Shown here in pieces: positions 8,578 through 18,582 of a DNA stretch of 64,000 nucleotides. This DNA is from Corynebacterium heidelbergense (lineage in GTDB: Bacteria > Actinomycetota > Actinomycetes > Mycobacteriales > Mycobacteriaceae), in the NCBI RefSeq assembly GCF_028609845.1, contig NZ_CP063191.1, positions 310,001-374,000 of the forward strand. Direction: 5' to 3'. The position numbers and the translations under genes were made by a program. Within the stretch, counting starts at the first letter, position 1, and the number at the start of each line of letters is the position of its first letter. The notes under the pieces were generated by a model. That model searched no databases. It was not told the DNA's origin and was given only the letters and a program-made list of their open reading frames with translations.

Positions 8578-9575
8578 CTTCTTCTCAAACAACTTCTACG
8601 CCTCGAAGCGCTTCAGAGATCCAAGACACTCCCGCGCCCCACACCGCGCCCACCCCCCAGAGCGCCCTCGCCTCCCAGAGCGCCCTCATCCCCCACCTCG
8701 CCGAGTTGGAGGCTGAATCCATCGAGATTCTGCGCGAGGTGGCTGGCCAATTTGACCGCCCAGCCCTGCTGTTCTCCGGCGGGAAGGATTCCGTCGTAGT
8801 GCTGGAGCTAGCCAAGCGGGCCTTCCAGCCGGCCGGGGTGCCCTTCGAGCTGCTGCACGTGGACACCGGCCACAACTTCCCGGAGGTCATCGCTTTCCGG
8901 GATGAGATCGCCGCCGATCCGCGGATCAGCCTCCACGTCGCCCACGTCCAGGACTGGATCAACCGCGGCGAGCTCACCGAACGCCCCGATGGCACCCGCA
9001 ATCCCCTGCAAACCGTGCCACTGGTGGAAACCATCGAGGAGCGCGGGTACGACGCGGTACTCGGCGGGGCCCGCCGCGACGAGGAGAAGGCCCGCGCAAA
9101 GGAGCGCGTCTTCTCCGTCCGGGACACCTTCGGCGGTTGGAACCCCCGCCGCCAACGCCCGGAACTGTGGGGCCTGTACAACGGCCGCCACCAACCCGGC
9201 GAGAACATCCGCGTGTTCCCCATCTCCAACTGGACCGAGGCGGATGTGTGGGACTACATCGCGGCTCGGGGCGTCAAAGTGCCTGATATCTATTACGCCC
9301 ATATCCGGGAGGTGTTTGACCGCGGCGGCATGTGGCTGACCCCGGGGGAGTGGGGTGGCCCCCGCAGGGGCGAACAGTTGCATGTCAAGACCGTTCGCTA
9401 CCGCACGGTGGGGGACATGAGCTGCACGGGGGCGGTGCTGTCCACGGCGCGCACGACAGCCGATGTGATCGAGGAAATCCGCCTGTCCACCACGACCGAG
9501 CGCGGGGCAACCCGGGCCGACGACAAGCTGTCCGAATCCTCCATGGAGGACCGTAAGAAGGAGGGCTACTTCTGA
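8574..9575 (+). CDS. cysD: Sulfate adenylyltransferase subunit 2
   Basis: About 333 residues. The PP-loop S68-GGKD-S73 binds ATP, and GGARRDEEKARAKER and WNPRRQRPELW are family signatures. Together with CysN it makes APS from sulfate and ATP. The ATG at 8574 overlaps the cysH stop (ATGA). An upstream in-frame ATG at 8535 would extend into cysH and is less likely. The first 40 or so residues are a serine/threonine/proline/alanine-rich extension with short QSALASQSAL repeats and no counterpart in the minimal family. The stop overlaps the cysN start (TGATG). Confidence 0.93.
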   Translation: MTSSQTTSTPRSASEIQDTPAPHTAPTPQSALASQSALIPHLAELEAESIEILREVAGQFDRPALLFSGGKDSVVVLELAKRAFQPAGVPFELLHVDTGHNFPEVIAFRDEIAADPRISLHVAHVQDWINRGELTERPDGTRNPLQTVPLVETIEERGYDAVLGGARRDEEKARAKERVFSVRDTFGGWNPRRQRPELWGLYNGRHQPGENIRVFPISNWTEADVWDYIAARGVKVPDIYYAHIREVFDRGGMWLTPGEWGGPRRGEQLHVKTVRYRTVGDMSCTGAVLSTARTTADVIEEIRLSTTTERGATRADDKLSESSMEDRKKEGYF

Positions 9576-10867
9576 TGAGCCACCCCACCCCACTTTCCAC
9601 CCCGGACTCTGTTTCCCACCCCACCCCAGCGTCCGCCCCGCTGCCCACCCTGCGCCTCTGCACTGCCGGGTCCGTGGACGACGGTAAATCCACTTTCGTC
9701 GGCCGCTTGCTGCACGATACGAAATCCATTCTGGCGGACCAGTACGAATCCGTCGTCCGCGCATCCACCGCCAAGGGCCTGGAGAACCCCGATCTGTCCC
9801 TCCTGGTGGACGGTCTGCGCGCGGAGCGGGAGCAGGGTATCACCATCGATGTCGCCTACCGCTACTTCGCCACGGACAAGCGCAGCTTCATCCTCGCGGA
9901 TACCCCGGGCCACGTGCAGTACACCCGCAACACCATCACCGGGTTGTCCACCTCCGAGCTGGTCGTCATCCTCATCGACGCCCGTAATGGCGTGACGGAG
10001 CAGACGAAGCGGCACCTCGCCGCCGCGGAGCTCATAGACATTGGGCACGCCGTCATCGCCGTGAACAAGATCGATGCGGTCGGCTACGACCAGGCTGTGT
10101 TTGATCGGGTTCGCGCGGAGGTGGAGCAGCTCAGCCAGCACATCGAGCGCGTGGATGTGGTGCCGATCTCCGCCCTGCTGGGGGACAATGTCGTGACCCC
10201 CAGCGGCAATACGCCGTGGTACGAGGGCCCCAGTGTCCTGGAGATTCTGGAAACCGCCGAGGTTCCCGCCGAAACCCACTCGGACCTGCGCTTGCCGGTG
10301 CAGCTAGTCATTCGGGATCACGCGAGCGACTACCGGGGTTACGCCGGACGGATCGCCGCAGGTGCCGTGGAGCTCGGCCAGCAGGTGGAGGTCGCCGGGC
10401 GGCACTCCGAGGTGGTGGGCATTGACACCCCCGACGGCCCGGCCGTGCGGGCGGAGGCGGGGGAGTCCATCACGCTGCGCCTTGCCGACGAGATCGACAT
10501 TTCCCGCGGGGACCTCATCACCACCGGGGAGCGACCGGAGGCGGTTGACCAGTTCACCGCGCGCGTATTCCACCTGTCCGAGCAGCCGGTGCGTTCCCGG
10601 GCGAAGTTGCTACTGCGCTATGGCACGGCCGTGGTGCGTGCCCGCATCGACGCGGAGCTGGATGTCAACGACATGGCCACCGTGACCGTCACGACAGCGG
10701 AGCCGTTGCCGGTGGAACCCTACCGTCGTGGCGGCAAGGTCGGTTCCCTCCTGCTCATCGATCCGGCCAGCGGCGATACCCTCACGGCCGGTCTCGTCGG
10801 GGAGGGCGCCAAGCCCCGCACCGGCGAACCCGCCAAGCCCCCCACCGATCGGTTCGGTGCACCATGA
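9575..10867 (+). CDS. cysN: Sulfate adenylyltransferase subunit 1 (GTPase)
   Basis: This 430-residue EF-Tu-like GTPase stimulates APS synthesis by CysD. The GTP-binding motifs are GSVDDGKST (residues 32-40), DTPGH and NKID. The downstream beta-barrel domains are present, and there is no C-terminal APS kinase (CysC) domain. This fits a pathway that reduces APS directly through the iron-sulfur-type CysH. The first 25 residues are a repetitive SHPTP-rich tail. It is coupled by overlap to cysD upstream and to the chelatase gene downstream (ATGA). Confidence 0.93.
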   Translation: MSHPTPLSTPDSVSHPTPASAPLPTLRLCTAGSVDDGKSTFVGRLLHDTKSILADQYESVVRASTAKGLENPDLSLLVDGLRAEREQGITIDVAYRYFATDKRSFILADTPGHVQYTRNTITGLSTSELVVILIDARNGVTEQTKRHLAAAELIDIGHAVIAVNKIDAVGYDQAVFDRVRAEVEQLSQHIERVDVVPISALLGDNVVTPSGNTPWYEGPSVLEILETAEVPAETHSDLRLPVQLVIRDHASDYRGYAGRIAAGAVELGQQVEVAGRHSEVVGIDTPDGPAVRAEAGESITLRLADEIDISRGDLITTGERPEAVDQFTARVFHLSEQPVRSRAKLLLRYGTAVVRARIDAELDVNDMATVTVTTAEPLPVEPYRRGGKVGSLLLIDPASGDTLTAGLVGEGAKPRTGEPAKPPTDRFGAP

Positions 10868-11535
10868 GCCGGGCCATCATTGTGCTGGGCCACGGTTCCC
10901 GGCATCCGCTCGCCGAGCACACCGTCGCCCGCATCGCTGCCGCCGTCGACGGCGAGTACGCCATGCTCGATTTCTCCGCGCACACCCTCACCAATGCGGC
11001 GATGTTGCTGGCGGCGCGGGGGATCCGTCAGGCCGCCGTGGTGCCGTTGTTGTTTACGGACGCCTACCACCTCAACCACGATGTCCCGGAAGCCGCCGCA
11101 GAGGCCCAGGAGGCCAGCGGCGTTCAGCTCCAGGTCACGGCGGGGCTGGGCACCGGGGCGGACATGGAGCGGTTGTTGGGGCAGGTCATTGGGGATCTTC
11201 AGGACGCCAGGCCCCAGCGCTTCACGAACATCGCGCTCTATGCCGTAGGTTCCTCCACCCCGGGTGCGAACGACTCTGTGTGGGACCTAGCCGCCAGGGT
11301 GGGGGCGCGGGCCGTCTTCGCCACGGGGGCTCCGCCAAAGGGCGTTGCCGCCCTGGAGGGGTTCGATGCGGTCATTCCGCTGTTCGTGGCCGAGGGCGTG
11401 CTGTGGGACTCCGTGGTCCGGGAGGGGTTGCCGGCCGTCCTCGGTGAGCCTCTCGGCGAGCGAGTCGCGGAAATTGTACGCCAGCGCGCCGAGCAGCCCG
11501 GCCCAGTCGCTGTCGGACGGGAGCACGTGGCATGA
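10864..11535 (+). CDS. cysY: Sirohydrochlorin ferrochelatase-like protein (CbiX/SirB type)
   Basis: This 223-residue protein starts SRAIIVLGHGSRHPLAEHT, the CbiX/SirB active-site signature in which the histidine coordinates the metal. A second half-domain contains NIALYAVGSSTPGAND. It would insert iron into sirohydrochlorin to complete siroheme for CysI. In C. glutamicum the gene in this cluster position is called cysY. It overlaps cysN and cysZ by four bases each. Cobalt chelation is the alternative activity; no cobalamin genes are nearby. Confidence 0.85.
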   Translation: MSRAIIVLGHGSRHPLAEHTVARIAAAVDGEYAMLDFSAHTLTNAAMLLAARGIRQAAVVPLLFTDAYHLNHDVPEAAAEAQEASGVQLQVTAGLGTGADMERLLGQVIGDLQDARPQRFTNIALYAVGSSTPGANDSVWDLAARVGARAVFATGAPPKGVAALEGFDAVIPLFVAEGVLWDSVVREGLPAVLGEPLGERVAEIVRQRAEQPGPVAVGREHVA

Positions 11536-12461
11536 GCAAGCTGCTGTTGTTCGCCATCGCGGGCCTGGCCGCCCAGCTCGTGGACGGGGCACTGGGGATG
11601 GCCTTCGGCGTCACGGCCACGACGCTGCTGCTGTTCACCGGCCTAGCCCCCGCCCACGCCTCTGCGGCGGTGCACTTCGCGGAGCTGGGCACCACCTTCT
11701 TCTCCGGGATCTCCCACTGGAAGCTGCGCAACGTGCACTGGCCAACCGTGCTCTTCCTGGGCGGGCCCGGCGCCGTGGGGGCCTTCGCCGGCGCCACGGT
11801 GCTCGCCCACCTGTCCACCAAGGCCGCCCAGCCGGTGGTGTACATGCTGCTCACCGGCCTGGGCCTGTACGTGTTCGTGCGCTTCGCCCTGTTTCCCGTG
11901 GCCACCCGCCCGCCCGCAGATGGCGGTGCACGCGGGAGTGACGAGGGCCCGGGGGTGCGCACATCTCAGATGGGTTTGGCAGCCCTCGGATTGTTCGGCG
12001 GTTTCCTGGACGCGACGGGCGGTGGCGGTTGGGGCCCCACCACTACCTCCACGCTCATGAGTGTGGGCCGCAGGCATCCCCGCACCATCATCGGCACGGT
12101 AAATACCGCTGAGTTCTTCGTCACTCTCGCCGCGTCTGCCGGGTTTGTCCTCGGTTTGGAGGATCTGGCCGTGGGTTCCTGGATGCCCGTGGTGGGCCTG
12201 CTCATCGGCGGCATCATCGCCGCGCCCATTGCGGCGTGGGCGGTCAGCCACTTCCGGCCGCGGGTGCTCGGGGTGGCCGTCGGTTGCCTGCTGGTGGGAA
12301 TGAACTCCTGGCGGTTGGCCGCGCTCTACGGCTGGCCGACGGTGGGGGCGGTTATCGCGCTGGGTTTCCTGGCCCTGTTCGCGCTCGTGCGGCACCGGGC
12401 AGCGGGGGTACGCGCGGGAGAGTTTGCGGCCGAAAACAATGTGCCCGTGGACGTTATGTAG
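11532..12461 (+). CDS. cysZ: TSUP-family sulfate/sulfur-compound transporter
   Basis: This 309-residue membrane protein of the TauE/SafE (DUF81) family has about eight hydrophobic segments. It has the paired family signatures near LVDGALGMAFGVTATTLLL and in the second half GLFGGFLDATGGGGWGP. Being last in the cysHDNYZ run, it is the likely sulfate importer, as its positional counterpart CysZ is in C. glutamicum. It is translationally coupled to cysY by a four-base overlap. It is unrelated in sequence to enterobacterial CysZ despite the shared name. Confidence 0.87.
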   Translation: MSKLLLFAIAGLAAQLVDGALGMAFGVTATTLLLFTGLAPAHASAAVHFAELGTTFFSGISHWKLRNVHWPTVLFLGGPGAVGAFAGATVLAHLSTKAAQPVVYMLLTGLGLYVFVRFALFPVATRPPADGGARGSDEGPGVRTSQMGLAALGLFGGFLDATGGGGWGPTTTSTLMSVGRRHPRTIIGTVNTAEFFVTLAASAGFVLGLEDLAVGSWMPVVGLLIGGIIAAPIAAWAVSHFRPRVLGVAVGCLLVGMNSWRLAALYGWPTVGAVIALGFLALFALVRHRAAGVRAGEFAAENNVPVDVM

Positions 12462-12512
12462 GCACAATGGGAGGGCAGTAACCGCCGTACCACGGAAAGG
12501 CCCTCACGCACT

Positions 12513-13916
12513 GTGTCCGAGTCAACCCCTCGTTCCATCCTCAGCCCCATAGCCAGCGCCGCCGCCCGGCGCGCAGAACTCCTGCAGACCTTCCCGGGTG
12601 CGGTGGACATCTTCAACCACATCCGGCCCGCGGCTCCCGAATTCGCCGCTGCCCTCGACATCACCGGGGACATCATCGTCGGCACCGGGTCCATCACCTT
12701 CGACGCCCGCCTGGCCGGGGCCCTGGGCGCCGCCCACTTCCTCGTCTCCGCCGACAAGGAGGACGGGATCGCCGTCCAGCAGGCGCTGGGTCAGCTCGTC
12801 CGTATCGACCGCGTCCCCGCCGGCCTGTACGTCATCGACGAGCCCGAGCGTACGGGCAGTGCAGTGGAATGCGAAGGCCAGGCGGTGCGCCGGGTCGATG
12901 TGGCGTCCATAAGAGATGCACAGACCCGGGAGCCGATCATCGGCCCGGAGCTGTTCGAGCGCAACCTGCTCAAACAGGCCCGAGAGAAAAAGGCCCACAT
13001 CGTCCTGCCGGAAGGCGACGACGACCGCATTTTGCAGGCCGCCGATCAGCTGCTGGCCAAGAAGGTGTGCGAGCTGACGATTCTGGGGGATCCGGACGCC
13101 ATTGCGGCGCGTTCTAAGGAGCTGGATTTGGATCTGTCCGGTGCCACCCTGGTCGACCCCACCGGCGGGGACCAGTTAGAACAGTTCGCCAAAGACTTTG
13201 CTGAGCTGCGCAAAGCCAAGGGGGTCACCCTGGAGCAGGCCCGCGAGACGATGCAGGACATCAGCTACTACGCCACCATGATGGTGCACCAGGGGCTCGC
13301 CGACGGGATGGTCTCCGGGGCCGCCCACACCACGGCGCACACCATCAAGCCCTCCTTCCAGATCATCAAGACCGCGCCGGGCTCCTCTGTGGTCAGCTCC
13401 ATCTTCCTCATGGTCATGGACGGGGTGTTGTGGGCTTTCGGGGACTGCGCCGTCAACCCCAACCCGACCTCCGACCAGCTCGCCGAGATCGCCGCCGTGA
13501 GCGCGAAAACCGCCGCCCAGTTCGGGATCGAACCGCGCGTGGCCCTGCTGAGCTACTCCACCGGCACCTCCGGGTCGGGCGAGGACGTGGAGGCCGTGGC
13601 CGCCGCAGTGGAGAAGGCCAAGCAGGATAACCCCGACCTAGAGCTCGACGGACCCCTGCAGTTCGACGCGGCCGTGGTGGAATCCGTGGGCCAGAAGAAG
13701 ATGCCCGGCTCCGACGTCGCGGGCCGGGCCACCGTGTTCGTCTTCCCGGACCTCAACAGCGGAAACATCGCCTACAAGGCCGTGCAGCGCACCGCGGATG
13801 CCCTGGCCGTGGGACCCATCCTCCAGGGGCTCAACAAGCCCGTCAACGACCTCTCCCGCGGTGCCACGGTGCCGGACATCGTCAATACCGTGGCCATCAC
13901 CGCCATCCAAAGCTAG
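12513..13916 (+). CDS. pta: Phosphate acetyltransferase
   Basis: This 467-residue protein has the PTA_PTB catalytic domain from about residue 150 (KKAHIVLPEGDDDRIL) to the end, with SGAAHTTAHTIKPSFQIIKT and LLSYSTGTSGSGEDVE in the CoA/acetyl-phosphate site. The shorter N-terminal region resembles the DRTGG-like part of long Pta proteins. It interconverts acetyl-CoA and acetyl-phosphate. The GTG start at 12513 follows GGAAAGG by 12 bases. The gene is 18 bp upstream of ackA in the classic acetate-activation operon. Confidence 0.95.
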   Translation: MSESTPRSILSPIASAAARRAELLQTFPGAVDIFNHIRPAAPEFAAALDITGDIIVGTGSITFDARLAGALGAAHFLVSADKEDGIAVQQALGQLVRIDRVPAGLYVIDEPERTGSAVECEGQAVRRVDVASIRDAQTREPIIGPELFERNLLKQAREKKAHIVLPEGDDDRILQAADQLLAKKVCELTILGDPDAIAARSKELDLDLSGATLVDPTGGDQLEQFAKDFAELRKAKGVTLEQARETMQDISYYATMMVHQGLADGMVSGAAHTTAHTIKPSFQIIKTAPGSSVVSSIFLMVMDGVLWAFGDCAVNPNPTSDQLAEIAAVSAKTAAQFGIEPRVALLSYSTGTSGSGEDVEAVAAAVEKAKQDNPDLELDGPLQFDAAVVESVGQKKMPGSDVAGRATVFVFPDLNSGNIAYKAVQRTADALAVGPILQGLNKPVNDLSRGATVPDIVNTVAITAIQS

Positions 13917-13934
13917 AAGGTTTCGTCTTCCACC

Positions 13935-15149
13935 ATGTCTGATACCAAGTATGCGCTGGTCCTTAACAGCGGCTCCTCCTCCATCAAATTCCAAGTTCTG
14001 GACCCTGCGGCGGACTCCACCGAACCCCCTTTCGTCTCCGGCATCGTCGAGAAGATCGGGGAGCCCAAGGGCCACATCAAAATCCAGACGGAAACCTCCA
14101 AGATGGAGGACACCCGCCCGCTGCTCTCCCACTCCGTCGGCCTGGAACGCGCCTTCGGCATGATGAGCCTGCTTGGCGTGGGCCCCCAGGACCTCGACCT
14201 CGTCGCAGTGGGGCACCGCGTGGTGCACGGCGGCCCGACCTTCAGCGGCCCCGTCGTCATAGACGACAAGGTTGTGAAGGACATTCGCGACCTCATCCCC
14301 CTGGCCCCGCTGCACAACCCCGCCCACATCGACGGCATCGAAAACGCCCGGGCTCTGCTGCCGGGCGTGCCCCACGTGGCCGTGTTCGACACGAGTTTCT
14401 TCTCCACCCTGCCGGACAAGGCGGCCTTCTACGCCCTGGACAAGGACGTGGCCACCGAGCACAACATCCGCCGCTACGGTTTCCACGGCACCAGCCACGA
14501 GTACATCTCCGCACAGGTCCCCGGCCTGCTCGGCAAAGAGCCGGAGGACGTCAACCAGATCACCCTTCACCTGGGCAACGGGGCCTCTGCCGCCGCAGTG
14601 CGCGGTGGGGTGGCCGTGGACACCTCCATGGGCCTAACCCCACTGGCCGGGCTGGTCATGGGCACCCGCTGTGGGGACATCGACCCCTCCATCATCTTCC
14701 ACCTCAAGCGCTCTGCCGGGATGGGCGTCGACGAAATCGACAACCTGCTGAACCGCAGATCCGGGCTCAAGGGCCTATCCGGGGTGAACGACTTCCGCGA
14801 GCTCAAGGAGATGATCGACAACGGTGACGAGAACGCCAAGCTCGCCTACGACGTGTACATCTACCAACTGCGCCGCTTCGTGGGTTCCTACATGCTCAAC
14901 CTCGGCCGGCTCGACGCTATTTCCTTCACCGCGGGCGTGGGGGAGAACGCCGCCCAGGTGCGCGCCGACGCTATGGCGGGGCTGGAGAACTTCGGCATCG
15001 TCATGGACGCCGAGCGCAACGCGAACCGGGACGTGGACGGCCCCTTCGAAATTTCCGCCTCGGATTCTGCGGTGAAGGTGTTCGTGGTGCCCACTAACGA
15101 GGAGCTGGCCATCGCCCGATACGCGGTAAAGCTGGCCGAGCAGGAGTAG
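13935..15149 (+). CDS. ackA: Acetate kinase
   Basis: This 404-residue ASKHA-fold kinase makes acetyl-phosphate from acetate and [19 protein letters not shown] at the N-terminus is the phosphate-1 signature, HRVVHGG the acetate site, [12 protein letters not shown] and [11 protein letters not shown] the nucleotide site, and [14 protein letters not shown] the adenosine-binding signature. It works with Pta for acetate uptake or overflow. It converges on pknG, and the 77-bp gap has no convincing T-tailed terminator. Confidence 0.96.
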   Translation: MSDTKYALVLNSGSSSIKFQVLDPAADSTEPPFVSGIVEKIGEPKGHIKIQTETSKMEDTRPLLSHSVGLERAFGMMSLLGVGPQDLDLVAVGHRVVHGGPTFSGPVVIDDKVVKDIRDLIPLAPLHNPAHIDGIENARALLPGVPHVAVFDTSFFSTLPDKAAFYALDKDVATEHNIRRYGFHGTSHEYISAQVPGLLGKEPEDVNQITLHLGNGASAAAVRGGVAVDTSMGLTPLAGLVMGTRCGDIDPSIIFHLKRSAGMGVDEIDNLLNRRSGLKGLSGVNDFRELKEMIDNGDENAKLAYDVYIYQLRRFVGSYMLNLGRLDAISFTAGVGENAAQVRADAMAGLENFGIVMDAERNANRDVDGPFEISASDSAVKVFVVPTNEELAIARYAVKLAEQE

Positions 15150-15226
15150 GCAGCCGGCCGCGTAGAGGGCGCAAAAGCTGGACGCACAGGGGGCTGGAGC
15201 CGCTCCCTCCTCCTCCCCCGGGGAAA

Positions 15227-17539
15227 TCAGAACCAGGTGCGCGGCCGGATCCGGTTGGCCATGTCCACCAGCCGATACCGGTGCCGGGCGAACTGGGCCT
15301 GCCGGGCCAACTGCCGCAGGCCCGCCTCCAGACCCGTGCGCAGGCCGCGTTCCGTGAACTCCACGTCGAACAGCGGATTGGTGCTGTGGGAGGCCCCCGA
15401 GCGCAGCCACTGCAACCCCGCCGAGAGCACGGCAAGGCGGACCTGCGGCATCCGCGGCTCGTTCGTCGGCAACATCTCCAGGCGCCGGGCGGCCCGCCGG
15501 ATGCGGGATTCCGTGAGGTTCGCTGAATCGGAGATGAGCAGCAAGATGGTGGTCAACCGGGCCAACCGCTGATGGCGGGAGGACTGGGGCACCCGGTCTA
15601 GGGCAGAGACCGCCGTATCCACCATCGCCTCCGCCTGGAGCTGGCGGGCGAGGCCGAAGGCGCTGGACACCGTGTTCGGATTAGTGATCCACACCAGCCC
15701 GTACAGGCGCATGGCGTGAAACCGCAGCGCGACCGGATCGTTGGTTATGTGCCCCCAGCCCGGCAAGGTGGAGTAGTCATCCACCGGCACCCGCTGCGCA
15801 TAGGCCAGGGAGCCCGCCGCGCGGGCCGCCCGCTGATTGAGCAGACGGGTATTGTTCACGCCCTGCTGCTGCAACATCAACTCGTCAGTGGCGGCCAGGG
15901 CCAGCTTGGGGGCGGGCTCCCCCGGCAGGATGTACAACACCCGATTGAACCGTTGCTGGGCCTTCGCGTAGTCCCCGGTGAGCAGGGAGGCGATCCCCGA
16001 GTGCCAGTGATAGCGCCAATCGTCACCCAACTGCTCGCCCAACTCCTCCAACTGCTGCGTGGCCTGGGCGATCTGGCCCATGTCCAGACGGGCTCGCACC
16101 ATGGTCAGGGGAATCTCTACAGACTGGGCCAGATCCTGCTGGCCCAAGGCCCGGCGCAGCGTGTCCACCACCTCTCCGGGCTCTGTGAAGCTCGCTGCGG
16201 ACAGTAGCGCCGCGCCGGGATCCTCCGGGTCCGTCAGAGGAGTGGGCAGCGCCGCGACCACCTCCGGGGCGGAGATCTCCACGGACCGCTTAATGCCATC
16301 GATGAGCTGATCCGTGCGAAAGACGATGTGCTTCGTTCCGAACGTTGAACGCTGGGCCGTGAACCGCGTGTTGAGGTGCGGGAAGTTTCGGCCGTCCCGC
16401 ACAGCGAGGATCTCCCGCAGTACGCCCACCATCTGGTTGGCCATCGCCGTGGCCGAGGAGAATCTCGCCTCCGGGTCCGGATCCGTCGCCCGCAGCAGAA
16501 GGCGATACAGCGACATGTATTCCCGGAACAGAGGCTCCTCATCCGGGGTCGGGAGGGTGGCGTCGTAAACCCCATCAGTGACCGGCAACCGCACAATCAA
16601 ACTGGCCAGCGTCCGCCCTACGGTGTAAATATCGCTGGCCACGGTCGGACCGGTTTTAGTGATCTCCGGGGCCTGGAACCCGCGCGTACCGAAGATGTGG
16701 CCGTAGGCCCCCACCCCCGTCACCGCGCCCAGGTCGATGAGCTTGACCTGATCCTCGGTGATGATGATGTTGTCCGGCTTCAGGTCGTTGTACACCACCC
16801 CCCGCGAGTGCAGGTAGTCCAAGGCCGGCAGGACCTCCAGGATGTACCCCATCGCCCGATCCACGTCCAGCACCTGCCCCGGGGCCAGCCGCCGCCGATT
16901 GCGCAGGGAAGGGCCGCCGACGAACTCCATGACGATGAACCCGCCGGGGGCGCGGGGATCGTCGATGAAGTTGAAGATCTTGACAATCCCCGGGTGCGTG
17001 ATGTCCGCCAGGAAGGAACGTTCAGATTCCGCGACGGCCCGCTCGTGCTCGTTCTCCGTCTCCATGAGGCCCTTGAGCACCACGTAGCGGTCCGCGACGA
17101 AATGGTCGATGGCGATGTAGATCCAGCCGAGCCCGCCGTGGGCCACCGGGCCTAGAATCTCGTACTGGTTCGCGATGATGTCCCCCTTGCGCAGGGTCGG
17201 CGGCTCCACCCCCTTGGCGATCTCCTCCGCAGGGTCGATGATCGCCTCCGCCGGCTCCGTGGGGTGCACAAAGGGCAGGGTCACCATGCCTCCGGCGACC
17301 ACGGCACCGCCCCGGGACGTGCCGCGGCGCTGCCGGAACGTGGACAGCGCGCGCTGGCGGCTCAGCTCGGAAGAATCCACCTGCGGGGCCAGGGGAGCGG
17401 CGATCTCCGAGCTGTCGCTGTCCTCGTCGGCGAATGGGTCGAAGGGCACTGCGGCGGTGGCCTCCTCCGGGTGGTCCACAAACCCCGTGTCCATATCTTC
17501 TTCGGGGTCCCAGTCCTTGGGGTGCTGTGAAGCCGTCAC
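15227..17539 (-). CDS. pknG: Serine/threonine protein kinase PknG (no rubredoxin domain)
   Basis: A 770-residue soluble kinase. An acidic N-terminal tail (residues 1-110) is followed by the kinase domain, with lysine K156 in VVLKG and catalytic aspartate D252 in VVYNDLKPDN, an atypical YND in place of HRD. DLG replaces DFG, and the C-terminal half is a TPR-like helical region. PknG controls 2-oxoglutarate dehydrogenase by phosphorylating OdhI. The protein contains no cysteine at all, so the rubredoxin domain of mycobacterial PknG is missing. It overlaps glnH by four bases and is last in the glnX-glnH-pknG run. Confidence 0.95.
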   Translation of the reverse strand: MTASQHPKDWDPEEDMDTGFVDHPEEATAAVPFDPFADEDSDSSEIAAPLAPQVDSSELSRQRALSTFRQRRGTSRGGAVVAGGMVTLPFVHPTEPAEAIIDPAEEIAKGVEPPTLRKGDIIANQYEILGPVAHGGLGWIYIAIDHFVADRYVVLKGLMETENEHERAVAESERSFLADITHPGIVKIFNFIDDPRAPGGFIVMEFVGGPSLRNRRRLAPGQVLDVDRAMGYILEVLPALDYLHSRGVVYNDLKPDNIIITEDQVKLIDLGAVTGVGAYGHIFGTRGFQAPEITKTGPTVASDIYTVGRTLASLIVRLPVTDGVYDATLPTPDEEPLFREYMSLYRLLLRATDPDPEARFSSATAMANQMVGVLREILAVRDGRNFPHLNTRFTAQRSTFGTKHIVFRTDQLIDGIKRSVEISAPEVVAALPTPLTDPEDPGAALLSAASFTEPGEVVDTLRRALGQQDLAQSVEIPLTMVRARLDMGQIAQATQQLEELGEQLGDDWRYHWHSGIASLLTGDYAKAQQRFNRVLYILPGEPAPKLALAATDELMLQQQGVNNTRLLNQRAARAAGSLAYAQRVPVDDYSTLPGWGHITNDPVALRFHAMRLYGLVWITNPNTVSSAFGLARQLQAEAMVDTAVSALDRVPQSSRHQRLARLTTILLLISDSANLTESRIRRAARRLEMLPTNEPRMPQVRLAVLSAGLQWLRSGASHSTNPLFDVEFTERGLRTGLEAGLRQLARQAQFARHRYRLVDMANRIRPRTWF

Positions 17540-18582
17540 TGTTCACCTGCCTTGCGCTCTTCCAACAACTCCGCAGATTGCTGATCGGTGCGATAGCGCA
17601 TCGGCAGGGCCCCGGGGGACCCGAGGTACTGCTGCATCCATTGCCGGTACAGGCGGTCCCACGTCCCATCGGCGCGGATGCGTTCGATCGTGGCATTGAC
17701 CTGCATGGCCAACCCCGCGGTATCGCGCGGGGCCCCCGGCGGGGCAGTAGCCACCGCGTAGTACCCGGAATCCGCGCTATCGCCCACTAACTCCGTGTTC
17801 GGATCTTGGGCCTGCAGCCCGGAGAGAATGGCATCGTCGGAGTAGATCGCGTCCACCTGGTGGCGCTGCATTGCCATGAGGCATTCGGACCACGTCAAGG
17901 TCTGCAGCAACCAGGCGACTTTGAGGTTCTGCACCGTCTGCGCGGAGGTGGAATCCTGTGTGACGCACACTGTGGAGTTCTCCAAGTCCGCAATGGAGCT
18001 GATACCGGAACCCCGCAGGACCAGCAGGCGGGGGTGTACCTGCAGGTAAGGGAGGGAGAATTCCACCGTCTTCTGCCGATCGCGGGTGATGGACATCGTG
18101 CGCACGACGATGTCCACATCCCCGTTGCGCAGGGCCTCCTCCCGCTGGCGGGACTCTACGTAGCGAAATTCGATTTTTGTTGGATCGTTGAAGATATCCC
18201 GGGCTACCTCCCGGGCTAGGTCCACCTCGAAGCCCGCCAGCTCGCCGGTAATCGGATCCCGGAAGCCCAGCCGGTTCAGGGATTGCGCCACCCCCACGAT
18301 GAGCCGGCCCCGTTCGATGATCTGCGGTACCCGGGAACCCACGGGCCGATCGTCTGGGCGCAGGGCCCCCAGCGGCTCTCTCGCGGAGATCGGTGGTAGG
18401 CCCGCAGGATAGGGCTTGGCCAACTTGGAGCCTGCCGGAAGGTCCGAGCCGGGGTTCTTCAAGGGCGTGGGCCACGAGGGCAGCGTCGGTTCGGCGGCGA
18501 CGCACCCGGAGCAGGCCAGGCACACGGCGGCCACCGCAGCCAGAGTGCTGCGTCGGGACAGCGGGTGGCGGTGGCGGCTCAT
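17536..18582 (-). CDS. glnH: Extracellular amino-acid-sensing lipoprotein GlnH
   Basis: This 348-residue solute-binding protein has a lipoprotein signal ending at LACSGC, where the lipidated cysteine follows a hydrophobic AAVAAVCL stretch. The binding fold begins near RGRLIVGVAQSLNRLGFRD and includes FEVDLAREVARDIF and VDIVVRTMSITRDRQ, as in polar-amino-acid binding proteins. In this gene set GlnH senses aspartate/glutamate and signals through GlnX to PknG; no ABC permease is adjacent. The start at 18582 shares one base with the glnX stop (TGATG). A longer upstream reading would run into glnX. Confidence 0.9.
   Translation of the reverse strand: MSRHRHPLSRRSTLAAVAAVCLACSGCVAAEPTLPSWPTPLKNPGSDLPAGSKLAKPYPAGLPPISAREPLGALRPDDRPVGSRVPQIIERGRLIVGVAQSLNRLGFRDPITGELAGFEVDLAREVARDIFNDPTKIEFRYVESRQREEALRNGDVDIVVRTMSITRDRQKTVEFSLPYLQVHPRLLVLRGSGISSIADLENSTVCVTQDSTSAQTVQNLKVAWLLQTLTWSECLMAMQRHQVDAIYSDDAILSGLQAQDPNTELVGDSADSGYYAVATAPPGAPRDTAGLAMQVNATIERIRADGTWDRLYRQWMQQYLGSPGALPMRYRTDQQSAELLEERKAGEQ

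Noticed and set aside
8640..8700. CCCAGAGCGCCCTC repeats near the start of cysD as a regulatory repeat
   Set aside because: They lie inside the coding sequence and simply encode a repetitive SQSAL-type N-terminal tail.
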